In this document: piece by piece, positions 24,489 through 36,420 of the stretch
Numbering within the stretch: the first letter of the stretch is position 1
How the letters are laid out: each line of letters starts with the position of its first letter
Made by a program: the position numbers and the translations under genes
The notes under the pieces: generated by a model
Database searches by the model: none
Told to the model about the DNA's origin: nothing
The model's input: the letters and a program-made list of their open reading frames with translations, nothing else
Source of the DNA: Coprinopsis marcescibilis
Lineage: Eukaryota; Basidiomycota; Agaricomycetes; Agaricales; Psathyrellaceae
NCBI GenBank assembly: GCA_004369085.1
Contig: ML210219.1
Coordinates: forward strand, 1 to 64,000
Reading direction: 5' to 3'
DNA length: 64,000 nucleotides

Positions 24489-27400
24489 TCACGCCGATTC
24501 GACCTGTGAAAAGTTGAACGTTAACGCACGGTGGTGCTTCGGATAAAAGACGGCTACCCACATAGTTGCTGGGGAATATACCTTTCCTTCCTTGCGAGTT
24601 GAATCCTGCAGAATCGAACATCATTCGTCAGCTCCAATCATTTTATCAAAATGGTGAACGGGGGAGAAAGGTGTGCAATATAAGAGCATTAGCTTTTTGT
24701 TTCTCACCTTCCCACCAGCCTTCAGCATAATTCCGACCTCCGGTCGATCCACTTGACAGTTCCAGAACCTCCCCTTCATACAATGACAGCTCGTCAGGAC
24801 CCTGTGACTTGTACTCATACACGGCTCTGACTGGTTGTTTCCATAAATACATTCAGAATCAAAGTGAGATACTGATTGTATATGAATGTGCTCACCGCGT
24901 TGTCCGGATCCAAAGCTGCTGATGGAAGGGCCTGGGGACACGCTGTTCGATTCTGCTTCCTCAATATAGGTTGCCGGGACCAAACCACTTCGTCCTTTTG
25001 AGTTGGACACTTTCACCCATCCAGATCCGTCGTCTGGTTCCACCATATGCAGTATCTCACCCTCTTCACGGCAAATTAGATCGTGTATGAAGACTTGAAC
25101 GCAATGAAATTACCATGGATTGCTAATTCGAATTCGGAACTTCCAGGGAAATCGAACAAAGCGGAGACGGTGGGGTACGCTTCGCCCGGTGGTGATTCGT
25201 CCGAGTGCGGTTCCTTTACGAAGGAAGAGGGGGTTGGTGTGAGGATTTGTGTATTAGCTGTTTGAGATGTAAGAGGTCCATACGAAAGCGAAGACGCCGA
25301 TCAAAGCCTCACCTGGAGTAGAAACGCTCAAACGTGATGATACTGTTGTCCGAGTCGTTGCGGAAGTATTGGACCTGGTTAGTGAGGGCGATGATGTCGG
25401 CTGTTCTTCTTCTTGTCCACAATTTGCTGGAATCTTATGGTATCGCGATCAAACAATGAAAAAAATAAAATAAAACTTTGAGTTTTGGAGTAAGAACGGG
25501 GGTATTTATTAACCTTTAGTTCGCATTTAGAGTGAACGGAAACGCCGCAAGCTTTGCATGTTTTGCCTTGCTTACTGAGACCCCAGATTGAAGACTGAAT
25601 ATTGAAATCCCATGTGTCAGTCGACGTGTTCTCCGAGCTGCCGGAGACTCACCTTGCAATATCCGCATGTTGTAGGAATCGAGAACACAGAGCTCTTGAA
25701 TTGATGAGGATTCTGTGACCCGACGTCGGCTGTGATCGAATTAGCCGTACAGTAAGACAGTGATCATCATCGATGCTCACATCCAATAGCGGATACAATG
25801 GTTTCTGCCTCAGTTTTGAGGATGTGCTCTGAGATGAGGTAGAAACCGAGTTGATGTTCTGCTTCGAGGTATCCCTAAAATAACTGAAAGTCAGGGCAAA
25901 GTACAACTGAGATCATCGCGAGAGACGATCTACATCAACGAAGTCATCGATCTTTCCCGTTTGGTGATCAGGTTTGTAGTCCTTGACTTGTCGAGCAAGC
26001 TGTCCGGCTTCTATCTCTGTTCGGGACAGAAAAAACATAGCAGAATAAGCGTACATCTTCTCGCCTCATATGATGATAGGGCTTACTCTTGGAAGATATG
26101 AGTGCTTGTATTTCTTGCTGCTTCTCCTTGCTACGACGTAGTTTATTCTGAATGAAGACTTTGGGTGTTGGTTCCACGCTCATCGCTTCCTAGCACGGGT
26201 ATCAGCGCGATGTATGACGTATCACGAGGTAAATTCAGAACTGTCGTACCGTGTCATAATGGCCAGTGCAAGGCTCGAATTTCCAATTCAATGGCTCAGA
26301 GAAGGGTCGAATATTGTGACTGATGTAGAGTTCCTGGTCTTTAAGAGTGTTCACGGCGTTGAATTTTGCCTGAACACTCGCTACTCGAGATTTGATGGCG
26401 TCAAGGTGCTGGAGTTGGATGGACTGGCAATGGATAAGGATCTTAGCTAGGCGTTGGACGAGCCGTGTTTGAATGCTCTCTAAAAACAGTTAGTTCGCGT
26501 TGAGACCATCACGCGCATTGTCTTACGGTATTCCTGATTGAGAAAGCGGGTCAGAGAGAGTAATAAGAGGAGATCGACGACACATACATCTTCGAGTTTG
26601 GGGAGATCCCCATTGTAGAAGCGGGACTTGACCTGATTTGCGATGGCGATTGAGATCAGATACACGCTGAAGGTGGGCCAGGAACAAGTCAGGGAAACGG
26701 TTCAGAGAAGCTCGATGGTTATGGTAGCTACTTCTTGCTATTGAGCATGTCATTTCTCTGCTGCTCTGCCTGCTTCGCAGCTCGATCGGCGTGCTTGTCG
26801 TCCGTTGCCCGATTCTATATACTTGTGAGCATCGAAAGCTTGAGTGTCTCCAGGCACCGCACACCTGTTTCGCCCGAGTTGATTCTACTTCCAGACAGTC
26901 TTCGTCATACTGCAAAAATGTCAGAACACGGTCGAGTTCAAGGTCCCTCGGGGATCCAGCACCTTTTGCTTGCTCTATAGAATAGGATTGTAAGAGAATG
27001 AACAGTCAAGCGTTGGAGAGCTAACCTTGAGTCGATCGCCATAGACCTTGTCGCGGTCTGATAGTAGTTTCTGGTAATGGGCTGCTTCCTGTGATGATTG
27101 GGATGATCGGTTATGGCAAGTGTTACCTTCCCAATGGGACGCACCGAGGGGACCAATGCTTACCTTCTTTTTAACTTCTTCGCTCCTCCGCTCCAAGACC
27201 TTGAGAACGTCCACAACCTGAGTGCTCAGTGCGTCGGCATTGGCGTTGTGGTCGTCTGCTGTGCTTGAGATTGAGGTGATGATTTCGTCATAGGCATCGT
27301 TCAGGGTGCTATGCGACTGTCAACGTCAGCACTTTGGCTGGGAATAAGACACACGCAACTGGGATTTCATAGTTCTGGCGTCGTAGGCTTTCGTGGCGTC

Positions 27401-27732
27401 TGTCCCGACGACAACGAGGTGTTCAATTCTAGCTTTCTTGTCTGCAGCCTTCTTGGCCAGTGTCTGCAGCTTTGTGGCATATTCTCGTTCCAGTATCGAC
27501 CTTGCTGCGTATATCTCGCGAATCTAGGACAAAATATGGTCCGTTCACAGCTTTTAGCAGACTTGGATCCACATACATCTACAATGAGCTCTAAATGAGC
27601 GTCGAAGAGAGTCGCGATCTTATCGACCTGGTCCTGCAATCCAACCACGCTCGTCAGTGCGCGATTTGGCGGTTTTGCGTTTAAAGACCTTACTGGAAGA
27701 GATTTTCCGTAGCTTGGTGAGTTCTCCGCCAT
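24489..27732 (-). CDS. Bzz1-like F-BAR / C1 / double-SH3 protein
   Basis: A membrane-bending adaptor for actin assembly at endocytic sites, where yeast Bzz1 works with the WASP homolog. Many short exons are read on the minus strand. Start MAENSPSYGKSLP joins DQVDKIATLFDAHLELIVDV and then IREIYAARSILEREYATKLQTLAKKAADKK-type sequence (about 27732-27400), the F-BAR N-terminus. A long helical F-BAR region follows to about 25700. A C1 zinc finger is seen at about 25600-25500 (WGLSKQGKTCKACG, then VHSKCELKV). The first SH3 spans about 25190-24960 (VSALFDFPGSSEFELAIH, EGEILHMVEPDDGSGW). The second spans about 24840-24540 (VRAVYEYKSQGPDELSLYEG, GRKGIFPSNYVESA, stop at 24491-24489). This domain order matches Bzz1 rather than Cdc15/Imp2. 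Exon edges in the middle were not all fixed. Confidence 0.85.
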
Positions 27733-29074
27733 TTCTCCCTAGATATATCGGTGTTCAGGATAGAGATAAGGTCCAGCGGGTTGTCAACGATGACCGCAAC
27801 CGTTCTAAAACGGCTCAATCAATGCTGGTCAAGCACAGCCACATCAAGTCCATGCTTAGCGCTCAGCCACTGCCGCCGAGGGTTTGTAGGTGATGGATGA
27901 CGTCGTCGTCTGCTCAAGAACTGAATGGCGAGTACGGTAGGGGGGATGGGGGTGTATCTGTTATTTGTTGTGATAATTGTAAACATCCTGGGGCGATGAT
28001 ACGATGTCTGTAACTTTGGTTAACCGTGACCCTCGGTGAATTAAGAGATGTTGCTTGTTAGTATACGTATACTACAGTGTAAGCGGCTGGATAGGAGATC
28101 TATGATACCTCGAAGGCCTGGGCTGATACGAAGCTCGATATTAACTTTGCTCATTGACCGTCAACAATTAGTTGGCGATACATCACGGTTGTCCTGAGCG
28201 AACATCGAGCATTCTTCAAGTCTTCGCTTTTTAATGCAGCTGTCAGCATTTCCTGCTCGTTAGTAAGATCATACAAGGGTTCCAAGTTGACAGCTTTGCT
28301 TGTGATCCGTTATGCCCTTCAGCTCAATTAGGTAGCGAGGATTCTTCTAATCGTACCTCATGTTCCCGACGGCAACACGTACAAAGTTCCAAGTCCATCT
28401 GTAGCCGCATAAACGGTTTCTCATGGAAACCGCGACGAGGCACATGCACCAGAAACCAAGAAGCGGATAACCTGCAACTAAATTTATCTTAGACTTTAAG
28501 CTTCTCTGGAAAACAGAAGAAAGTAAAGTTCCATGTAGCCACTTATAAATTCGAGTTCTAGCTCATAAGCAGAGGTTTTGGGGTGCCTTCGAAATCGTAC
28601 GATACGTTTCATCTTTCCTGCTAAATCGCCTTTAGAAGCGCTTGTGGACTCGGAGCAAAGGTAGGCTTACAGATCGTGATTGGGCTTGAGATTCTCCATG
28701 TCTCTTGCTGCGGTGACTCCCACATTGCGTCCTACGTTGGTAAGTACCTGAGTCAGGGACAGCTATACTTGGATTCATATACAGCACGAGAATTTCGCAA
28801 TGTATCATCGGATCGCCTTTCAGGGATTCGGCGGCGTTTCGGATTGACCGGAAGACTCGTGTACGCGTCTACGGACCCCACAGTGGCCAGTGTATTTGTT
28901 CTTTCTTGCGCAAGGCGGTGGTGCTCTGAAGCTCATGTTGGCTTCTTTCTTGGAGCGTGTATTGCCGCTTTCTTCTCGCAAAGTATAAAGTATGGATACA
29001 CATCTGAAGATGAGAGATATCACCTCATTCGTTCCCTTATCACTTCTTTCGATTGGATTGCTTGGTCGGCTCAG
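27733..29074. other. Divergent intergenic region between BZZ1-like and the secreted DPBB gene
   Basis: About 1.3 kb between divergently transcribed genes. No coding gene is supported. The plus-strand open frame from 28676 runs into the next gene but lacks a matching ATG context or motif upstream of 29075. A 16-base perfect palindrome lies at 28059-28074. The right end is likely the promoter of the secreted protein. Confidence 0.45.
28059..28074. repeat. 16-base perfect palindrome
   Basis: TAGTATACGTATACTA reads the same on both strands without a spacer. It sits in the middle of the long divergent promoter region. It could be a binding site for a dimeric regulator or a chance AT-rich palindrome; nothing else distinguishes the two. 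Confidence 0.6.
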
Positions 29075-29759
29075 ATGCCTGGAATTATTTCGTATCTTTT
29101 GGCCCTCGCTATGGCTCTGTCGGCAACCATTGGATCTGCGTACGGCCATCCTATTGCAGCAAACGGCCTCGAAAAGCGGGTGACGCGTGTTGGGAGGGTG
29201 AGTGTATTATTTGAACGTGTGGTCACGAAAAGCAGCTAATTGAGCAACTTTACCTTTGAAAAGGCGACTTATTTTTACGTCGGTGAGTGGAAGTACTTCT
29301 GCAGCAAAACATTTGAAGGTTCTGAGGGATATTAGGTCTAGGAAACTGTGGAAAATACTCAAAGGACTCGGAGCCTGTCGTCGCCATGAGCAAGGCTTTG
29401 TATGATCGTAATAAGGGTGGCAACTGTGGCCAGGTAAATCCATTACAAATTCGAGCGAGACACCAGCGCTTACTCCACACAGTGGGTCGAGATCGTCGAT
29501 ACCAAGACTGGCAGAAAAGCATACGGACAAGTCTGGGACAGCTGTGTTGGATGCAAGGAAAATGAACTCGGTAAGCATGAAAATCTTTTCTCGTACAACG
29601 TCGAAGCTCGAGCTGATCCCCGCTGCTTACCGTAACTTCCTGATTTTCCGCGTCTCTCCCACAGATCTTTCGCCTTCTCTCTTCCAGAAGTTTGCACCTC
29701 TCGGTCAGGGTGTGCTTACTGTGTCTTGGCACTTTATGGACAAGAACTGGAAGCCGTGA
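29075..29759 (+). CDS. Small secreted double-psi beta-barrel (RlpA/expansin-like) protein
   Basis: A predicted secreted protein of 140 residues with an RlpA-like double-psi barrel, the fold shared by expansin domain 1, barwin and related small fungal proteins; the activity here is unknown. Five exons keep frame: 29075-29197, 29264-29282 (19 bases), 29336-29433, 29483-29570 and 29665-29759. Residues 1-24 form a signal peptide (IISYLLALAMALSATIGSAYG). A short propeptide ends in GLEKR, a good Kex2 processing site. The barrel follows: ATYFYVGLGNCGKYS, GGNCGQWVEIVDTKTG, VWDSCVGCKENELDLSPSLF and VLTVSWHFM. Four cysteines could form two disulfides. No cellulose-binding module is attached. Such proteins are often cell-wall-associated or effector-like in basidiomycetes, but nothing here shows a host interaction. 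Confidence 0.85.
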
Positions 29760-30576
29760 ACATGCGATTCGCGGTAGCTTATAACTTGAATTCGTGTTTC
29801 ATCGTCGTATTTTTGGATACCCTTCTTCGATTCTTTGCTTCGTTATGCGTCTTCGGCTCGCGTCTTTTTGCGTTACGTATGGCATGATATTTACTCTTCT
29901 GTGCAGTTTTGGGTGCTCTTATTTTATACCACATTCTACAGGCTGGAACTTTGGAGTTCAAGGCATTCGGTACTCGGTGTAGCATTTGACGGGCTTGGAG
30001 AAAGAAGGCTGGGACTTCAATTAGATGATGTTTTCTCTCCGCCCTGAGGATTAATTGAACTTGAGGTGGATCTGAAGAAGGCGACAACGCCGCGGGGTTT
30101 GCCGACGAGTCTTCCCACGACTTGACCGTTCACCTTTATTCCCCTCCATAACATTCTGATTACCTTTATCTCTCCTGGCCTGACTGTTATAAGCACATAA
30201 AAACGAATGACCAGTCAAATGACCTTATAAGGTGACTGTCAGGCTAATAATACGCGCCCATCAACTACGGATACGCCTAAATAGGTGTGATCGACAACGG
30301 ATAGGTCTATGGTGTGAATGGCGTGTGAGTCGTGTTCGTTTGTTTATGATTGAGAGCTACTCTGGAGTTTATTTGCAGCTGCTGGTATGGAGAAATACAA
30401 GCAATAATTGATATTTGCCTACTAAAAGTCCTCGGTGGCGACATGCGAAATTGACAGGGCCTTGCAGCTTCTAAAAGCTGAAGTACCAGTTGTCTTCTGT
30501 TGGAGAATAGACGTTAATAGAATCAGTATGTACCAGCTACGTATATATAGTGTATTTCCACAAACTCAGTGGGAAA

Positions 30577-30582
30577 ACGCGT
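30577..30582. promoter_or_regulatory. MluI cell-cycle box (MCB), distal copy
   Basis: An exact ACGCGT, about 330 bases upstream of the chosen start of the Rif1-like gene. In yeasts this word is bound by the MBF factor to drive G1/S transcription of replication genes. Use here is inferred from the element and the identity of the downstream gene. Confidence 0.55.
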
Positions 30583-30620
30583 CGTAGATTAGAATAAATG
30601 AGCGACGGCGCGTTGACGCG

Positions 30621-30626
30621 ACGCGT
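30621..30626. promoter_or_regulatory. MluI cell-cycle box (MCB), proximal copy
   Basis: A second exact ACGCGT, 44 bases from the first, immediately preceded by GACGCG and followed 30 bases later by GTCGCGT. Several CGCG cores lie within about 90 bases, a density not noticed elsewhere in the window. It lies about 285 bases from the chosen start codon. Confidence 0.55.
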
Positions 30627-30910
30627 TTAAAAACAAAGGTAAACAACGCGCCCGTCGCGTTTAATGATGTGACGGGCCTGTGACGACCGTGTCGGGCAGT
30701 CACGGTCACGCTGTGGCAAGAATTTGGCTTGCACGCCCGTCGTCCTCACAGCTCTCACATTCAAGACGACGGCGACGACGACGACGACTGTTCCCTGGCG
30801 CTCTTAACGACGTCCAGTCACTATTTCGCTCGTCAGCTCGCCGTGTTCAACGTCGTCCGCGTCAATTTTGCCCTTCCACAGTGCCCAAGCTCGACGACGC
30901 CCCGCCGGAA

Positions 30911-33900
30911 ATGTCTCTGCTTACTCCCCCCAGCACGTCGCATCGCTCAGAGAAGGAGAATTCATCGAAATTCTCCTTCGCTTTCTCTTTGAACGTCGAT
31001 CCCCCTAAATTGACTGTGTCAGTTGGCGCTTCTTCTGAGCCCACTGCCACGTCGTTGTCATGCACGCCGCCCGACGCCCAGATGGATACGCCCTCCTCAG
31101 CATCCTCCTCGCGTTCTGTCGTCTGGTCAACGCATAACTCATACCATTCGCTCAACACTCCCCCTAAAGCGCGCCCATCAGCCGCAGCCACAAACGCAAT
31201 GGTTAAGGATAGGCCTATCAAGCCCATTCTCAAGAGGCGCAAACTTTCGCCTCTCAGCGACGCGACCAACGATAGCGACGGCAACGTTGGCGCACTGCTG
31301 AGCATCCCTCAAGACCTCGACACATTTTTCCGACAGCGCGAGTCAACGCCGGAGCCTTCAGACCCACTTTGCAATCTGAACTACCTTGACTACCCCGTTT
31401 CCCTCATCATCAAACCTGACGCAAAGTTGCGGGAACTCGCAGAGGGGTATAGCGTCCTAAATGCGCGCTTACGGGGGCACGTACAGTATAGTACGAATGC
31501 GGATGCAAGCTGGCCACTGTTCCAACCGCTTAGGAAGAATCGGGAAGCCTTTGTGGAGTGCATCGAACGCGATTTGAAACGCGCATTCGTGGACCCAATC
31601 AATTCGGTAGATTGCCCTAAGAGCGACGACGACGCGCTCCCCAGCGAATCTTGGGACGAGGAGGAGACTCCTTCACTTCCGTCGCCAAAGAAGACCCCGA
31701 AGAAAGCGAAGAAGAAGGGAATGTCCGCCGAACAGGTCAAGTTTGCTAGGGATCTATGCTCGATTTCGCATTCAGTGATCAAGCTGCTTTGCGTTTTGCT
31801 GTGTTTTCCTGCCATTCATGGTGTTTTTGAACGTGAGTTGATAGCATATATGCTGGTATCCGGCCGCTGACAACCGCATTCTTCTAGCCAAGCAACTCAG
31901 ATCAATGCTGGCTTCTCTCCTTGCTATTCCGTTAGCGGACAAGATCCCGACACCGAACGCTCGGAAGACTTGCGCACTTGCAATTTTGGTCATACAGTGC
32001 CAACGACTACCTGAAGAAATCCTCCTGCCCACCCGTGACCGCATCGCTCTTGCGTTGAAGCGCGGTATCGACGGCGAATTAGGCAAGGAAGGTAAGAAGG
32101 GTTCTGCCAATGACGGACTCAAGGTACAGTTCCCTCCGCAAATATTCAGACCCGGTGCTAATACATCAATGTTAGGCTATCGGAGACCTCTCCATCTATC
32201 AACCGTCCACTTTTGTGCCTGTATTTACCAAGGCGACCATTCTACCCGCTGTCCTATCAAATCTCCTGGCACCGACGCTTTCGCTGCGATTGCAAGCGTG
32301 TTACGCACTGGGCGGAATCGCGTATGCACTAGCAGGATTGCCAACCTCCAACATTCACGCCATTGCTTCCGACTTTGCTGCCGAATTCATCAATGCTCCT
32401 TCTCCCCCGACACCCAGCCGCAAAGCAAGTCCGAACAAATCCGCAATCCCCATAGCCAGCCCGATTATACGCACACTTCGCACAACAATGTCTACCCAAG
32501 ACGCGACACATATAGCACAATCGCCTGTCTGGTCGCTATGCGTGTCTGCTAGTCTCATCGTGCTTTTGGGCTCGAAGATGTGGACGGATAAACGGATCTC
32601 CCGTTTGATGATTGACCTTCTGAAACCGGCCTACGCTCACGGGAAGAAATCGATCCGCCACTTGGGTTTCGCGACGTGGCGCACTGTCAACTGGGCCTGG
32701 TTCCAGCCCGACTATGACCAGTTCAAGCAGGATGACGCAGACAGTGAGAGGGAGGACGAGGACGTTGTGGTGAGAAGACATACGGCTGTTGATAAGCGGG
32801 CTTTCAGAGAAGCGTACTTCACAACAATCCAAGACCGGCCTGACGGCGGTGCGGCGATGGGACTCATTGTCGCCTTACTCTCTATGCCATCATCGCCAAT
32901 CGAGGGCACAGACGAAGACGACGCTCTGCGGCGCACCCTTTCGACAGTACAAGCTATGGCCAACAGCAGCGATAGCGATACTGTCAGTGATGCGGCGATG
33001 GTTCTTGTCAACTTGGTCACAGCAGGACAGGATCCTTCCACTGGGATTGCTTCTTCTTTTGCCAACAACACCCGTGGACTGCTTCCCAGATGCCTCTTTG
33101 CGCAACCGCCCACCAATAGCATATTGAATGCGGACTTGTCGCTAAGTACCGGTGGTGGAAGCTTGCTGGCTTCCGTTCGAACGTTGTTCGATAAGCAACC
33201 GAGTGTGGATGATGTGCGACCGTTGAGGGCGGAAGAGATGCGCAAAGAATGGGTATGGGACAGCCTTCTCAAGTCTTGGAAGTCGGTTTTGAGTGCTGTC
33301 GAGCTGACAGACACGGTGGAGATTCCGGTATGTTTGGTTCTAGCCCTTTCGATCGTGTTGCTAATTGTTTGCGGTAGACGGACGTCCTTCAAACATGGGA
33401 ATCCCTGATCATTTCCAGCGTTGGTCTGGTTCAAGATGATCGCGGCGATACAACCGCACTGGCTTCCCGTGTCGTTAACGTTCTCGTGGACGTGCTCACG
33501 GATCCTGAGCTCGAGTTCACTTTCAAACCCCCGACTTCACTCACTCCCAAGGAGCAAGAACTCGCTGCCATGCGTGTTTTCACCAACTGCGAGTACAAGG
33601 TTGCGATTGTCAAGAAGTTGTGGTCGTCTGTTAAGACTGCGTTCCCTCGGGGCGACCTTGGCGGGGCAGCTAGCCAGCTACTCCGATCCCTGCTCGACAA
33701 CCGTGGCGTCCTTTCAGCACCAAGAAAGAAGAAGGTCAGAACACTCTCTGGTACCAACAATGTCAACTCCATCGCGCCTATGGGTGCATGGGCCAAACTT
33801 TGCGCGACGCTCATCGTGGATTGCGGCAATGGCGAGAACGAGGCTGCGGATGTGATGAAGACGTTCTGGGGTATCGGCCTTGACGATGCGGAAAGCAAAG

Positions 33901-36420
33901 CTATCCGAACCGCTTGGGAGAACGACGAGATGAAGAGCAGTGTGTGGAAGACGTGTGTGACTGTATGGACGCGGGAGCAGGGCAACTGGGAGGGTGGTGC
34001 AGTTTTGCTTGCTGTGCCTTTCCTGTTCACGTCTGGCTCATCCGAATGGTCTATCAGCTCGGAGGATACTGCTATTTGGAAGGAGCTGTACCAGTATGCG
34101 AGTAGCAAGGCGTTGGACTATGGGATGGACTCGAGCTCGACGACTGTCATTGATTCGATCTCGCAGCTTATCGTTGCGAATTCGAACTCGGTGTCAGCCT
34201 CACCGGCTTCCCTTATCCAGGCCTCCGACCTCTTGTTGGATCACCTCGAAGCCAGCGAGATGCGGGAGGTCCCTGTTGATTTGGTGGATCTCTTGAACGC
34301 GACGTTGAAGAGCACTTACCCAGTTGAGGAGAACAACCTCAGTCGTGCTGGATGGTTCGTTCAAGCTCTGACGAGGGTGTTCGAGAACTGTCCGAAAGAG
34401 TTAATCAGGGAGTTCGTGGAGGGTGTTGCGGAGAACCTCACGGTGTGGTTGAAGGATGAGGATGAGGTGTGGTCTGAAGATCACCTCGATTTCACGGTAA
34501 GAAATTATACGTGCGTTTATATCTTTTCAAATTGCTTATCGTTCCCATTAGTTCCTTCCCCTTTACCAACACCTGCTGCTTCGCATTCAACCATTGCCCA
34601 AGGATCTCGAGTTCCTTTATGCCATCTCGCCTTTGCTCGACTCTGTTTTCTCTGGTCGTGCTATGCCCACTCACCTTCGCAACCACTTCCAAGAAGCCTT
34701 CCAACAATTCTGGCAGATGTCGCCGTATGGCTCCTCGGATGAGCCCGTTGAAGGCTGGCCACGAGCTATTCGACACTGCCTTGGTCTCGAAGAAGACGCA
34801 GAGGATATCGTTATTCGCGAAGTCCCTGCCACGCCTTCAAGGACGTCAACCAAGGGCAAAGGGCGTGACCAAGTCTTCCCTCGTACACCCATGGTTGCTA
34901 TGAATGGATCCAACATTCCTTCACCCCGTCGACCACACAAGGCACATGCGGACAGCGATCAATTCTACCCACCTTTGCCAGTCGACAGGTCTCCGCTTTC
35001 CCCGATGCGCAGGAGAAGGATCTCGTCCAGCTCGTCGGCAGAAGCGAGGTTTACGGCTGTTTCGGCTCTTGGCGCCTCGCCCTTTGGTAGAAACGGCGGT
35101 ATCCGGTTCCCTGGCGTCGAATCCCCCTCCAAGAGACGTAGGAGCCTGGATCAGGAAGAGGAGAACGCGGGCGAGAAGGAGAATTCGTCGCCGTTGCATG
35201 CTTCGCCCAAGAGGAGAAGGACAGGGTTGTTGTCCAGTTCGAGGCCTCCTGCGCTGTTGTTTGATCTTGCACCTCCTATGTCTGTGCATGACCGTATCAT
35301 GGGTGCGTCGCCTGAGAAGAAGAAGACGAAGCTTCGGGAGAAGATGGGTGTGAAGGTCAAGCGGGTGGTGCGGGACGTGGGTCCTGTGAGCGTGTTTGAT
35401 TTGGGCGCGGCAAAGCCGAGGTCGAGGTCGGCGTCTCCTGCTCCTAGTGAGGCCAGCAGCCAGAGTAGCAATGATAGTGAAGATGAAAGGGTGTGGGTCG
35501 AGAGGGAGTTGGTGCCTTTCCCAAGCTATGGGTCTACCACGGAATCCGGAACCCCAGCAGTCGAGCAGGAAGAGGAGGAGGAGCAGATTCCTGTGGAGGT
35601 TGCAAGGCTTGCGCCGCAAACACCCCCCAAGAAGAGGAAGAGGATGATTATGGAGTCGGTTCTGATTCCTGCGTCGGAGATGCTCGAGGTGTCGCGTGCC
35701 AAGGCGAGGAGAAAGTTGGAATCTGCCGCAAGCCTCGACTCGGTACCCACAGCCGCGACGATTCAACAGTCTACTTCTGCCATACCCGAATCGTGGAGGA
35801 CACCTCTGAGCTCGAGGACGTTGCTCAAGCGAAGTGTTACTGGGCCTCTTCCGATTCCTGGTACTGCTTTCATGACGAAAGTGAGGTTGAGGAGGAGTGC
35901 TAGTTTGAAGTTTGAGATGGAGGTGGAGGGCAGCAAGTCGACTGTGGTCGCTGGGAACGACGATCCGTTTGAGATGGAGGTTATGACGACGGAGCCGCTG
36001 CCTGCGTTACGAATCCAAAGGCACGAAGCGCCTCGACCTGTCGTCAGGAATATTTCTCGGCTCGTCAAAGAAGATTCGAGCTCTGACACGCCCTCTTCGG
36101 ATGATAGTCAGCACTTGGGCCAGGTTACGCCTCACCATTTGATTTCCCCAGAGTTGACGCGGGTTTCGCGCGTGTATTCGTCGTCAAGGTCCAAGGTCCT
36201 CACCCCCACGACTGTTGGGTCTTCTGGATCGAAACTCAGTGCTACTTCGCAGATTCTGAAGGCTGAGCGTGGGGGTGTTGATGTTCTGGGAAGCGATGAT
36301 TCGGTGGATGGTGGTCCGCAATCGTCGCCTACCAAGATGTTGGCGGAGAGGAGGAAGTTGCTTCTTTTTGAGAGGACGCGGCAGGTGGATTTGAAAACGG
36401 CTTTCAAAGCCTTGGCTTAG
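30911..36420 (+). CDS. Rif1-like telomere/replication-timing protein, long copy
   Basis: Probably a Rif1 homolog, a nuclear HEAT-repeat protein that controls replication timing, telomere length and break repair, largely by recruiting phosphatase PP1. Five exons keep frame: 30911-31832, 31888-32123, 32176-33327, 33378-34496 and 34552-36420, giving 1765 residues. Residues 1-135 are Ser/Pro-rich and contain KFSF (20-23) and KPILKRR (104-110), degenerate matches to PP1-docking RVxF and SILK motifs. A long helical repeat region (about 31300-34800) follows: LAIPLADKIPTPNARKTCAL, LRLQACYALGGIAYALA, VWSLCVSASLIVLLGSKMW. The last 550 residues are disordered, charged and rich in Ser/Pro and KRRR patches. 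Start 30911 is the first ATG in frame. A diverged paralog lies at 55376-50814. The family call rests on architecture and Rif1_N-like helices, not on a search. Confidence 0.72.

Larger units (their letters stand above)
29760..30910. other. Intergenic region and promoter of the Rif1-like gene
   Basis: No gene is supported between the secreted-protein gene and the Rif1-like gene. Short frames near 29800-30050 lack motifs. The last 350 bases are CG-dinucleotide-rich in an otherwise AT-rich stretch and contain two exact ACGCGT boxes (listed separately). An upstream in-frame open stretch from 30680 starts with GTG and is therefore not taken as coding. Confidence 0.5.

Noticed and set aside
28676..29239. 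Longer upstream start for the secreted double-psi-barrel protein
   Set aside because: The upstream part would bury the signal peptide inside the protein and reads as low-quality sequence. Start 29075 gives a clean signal peptide.
30680..30910. Upstream extension of the long Rif1-like gene
   Set aside because: The frame begins with GTG, not ATG, and reads as a run of arginines from a simple repeat. The first ATG is at 30911.
32712..33434. Minus-strand open frame of 240 codons antisense to the Rif1-like gene
   Set aside because: It is a composition-driven shadow frame across exon 3 and an intron, with no recognisable domain.
34921..35766. Minus-strand open frame of 281 codons inside the long Rif1-like gene
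   Set aside because: It mirrors the Ser/Arg/Lys-rich coding strand. It has no motif, its composition is all Arg/Leu/Pro, and the opposite strand is a continuous part of a well-supported protein.
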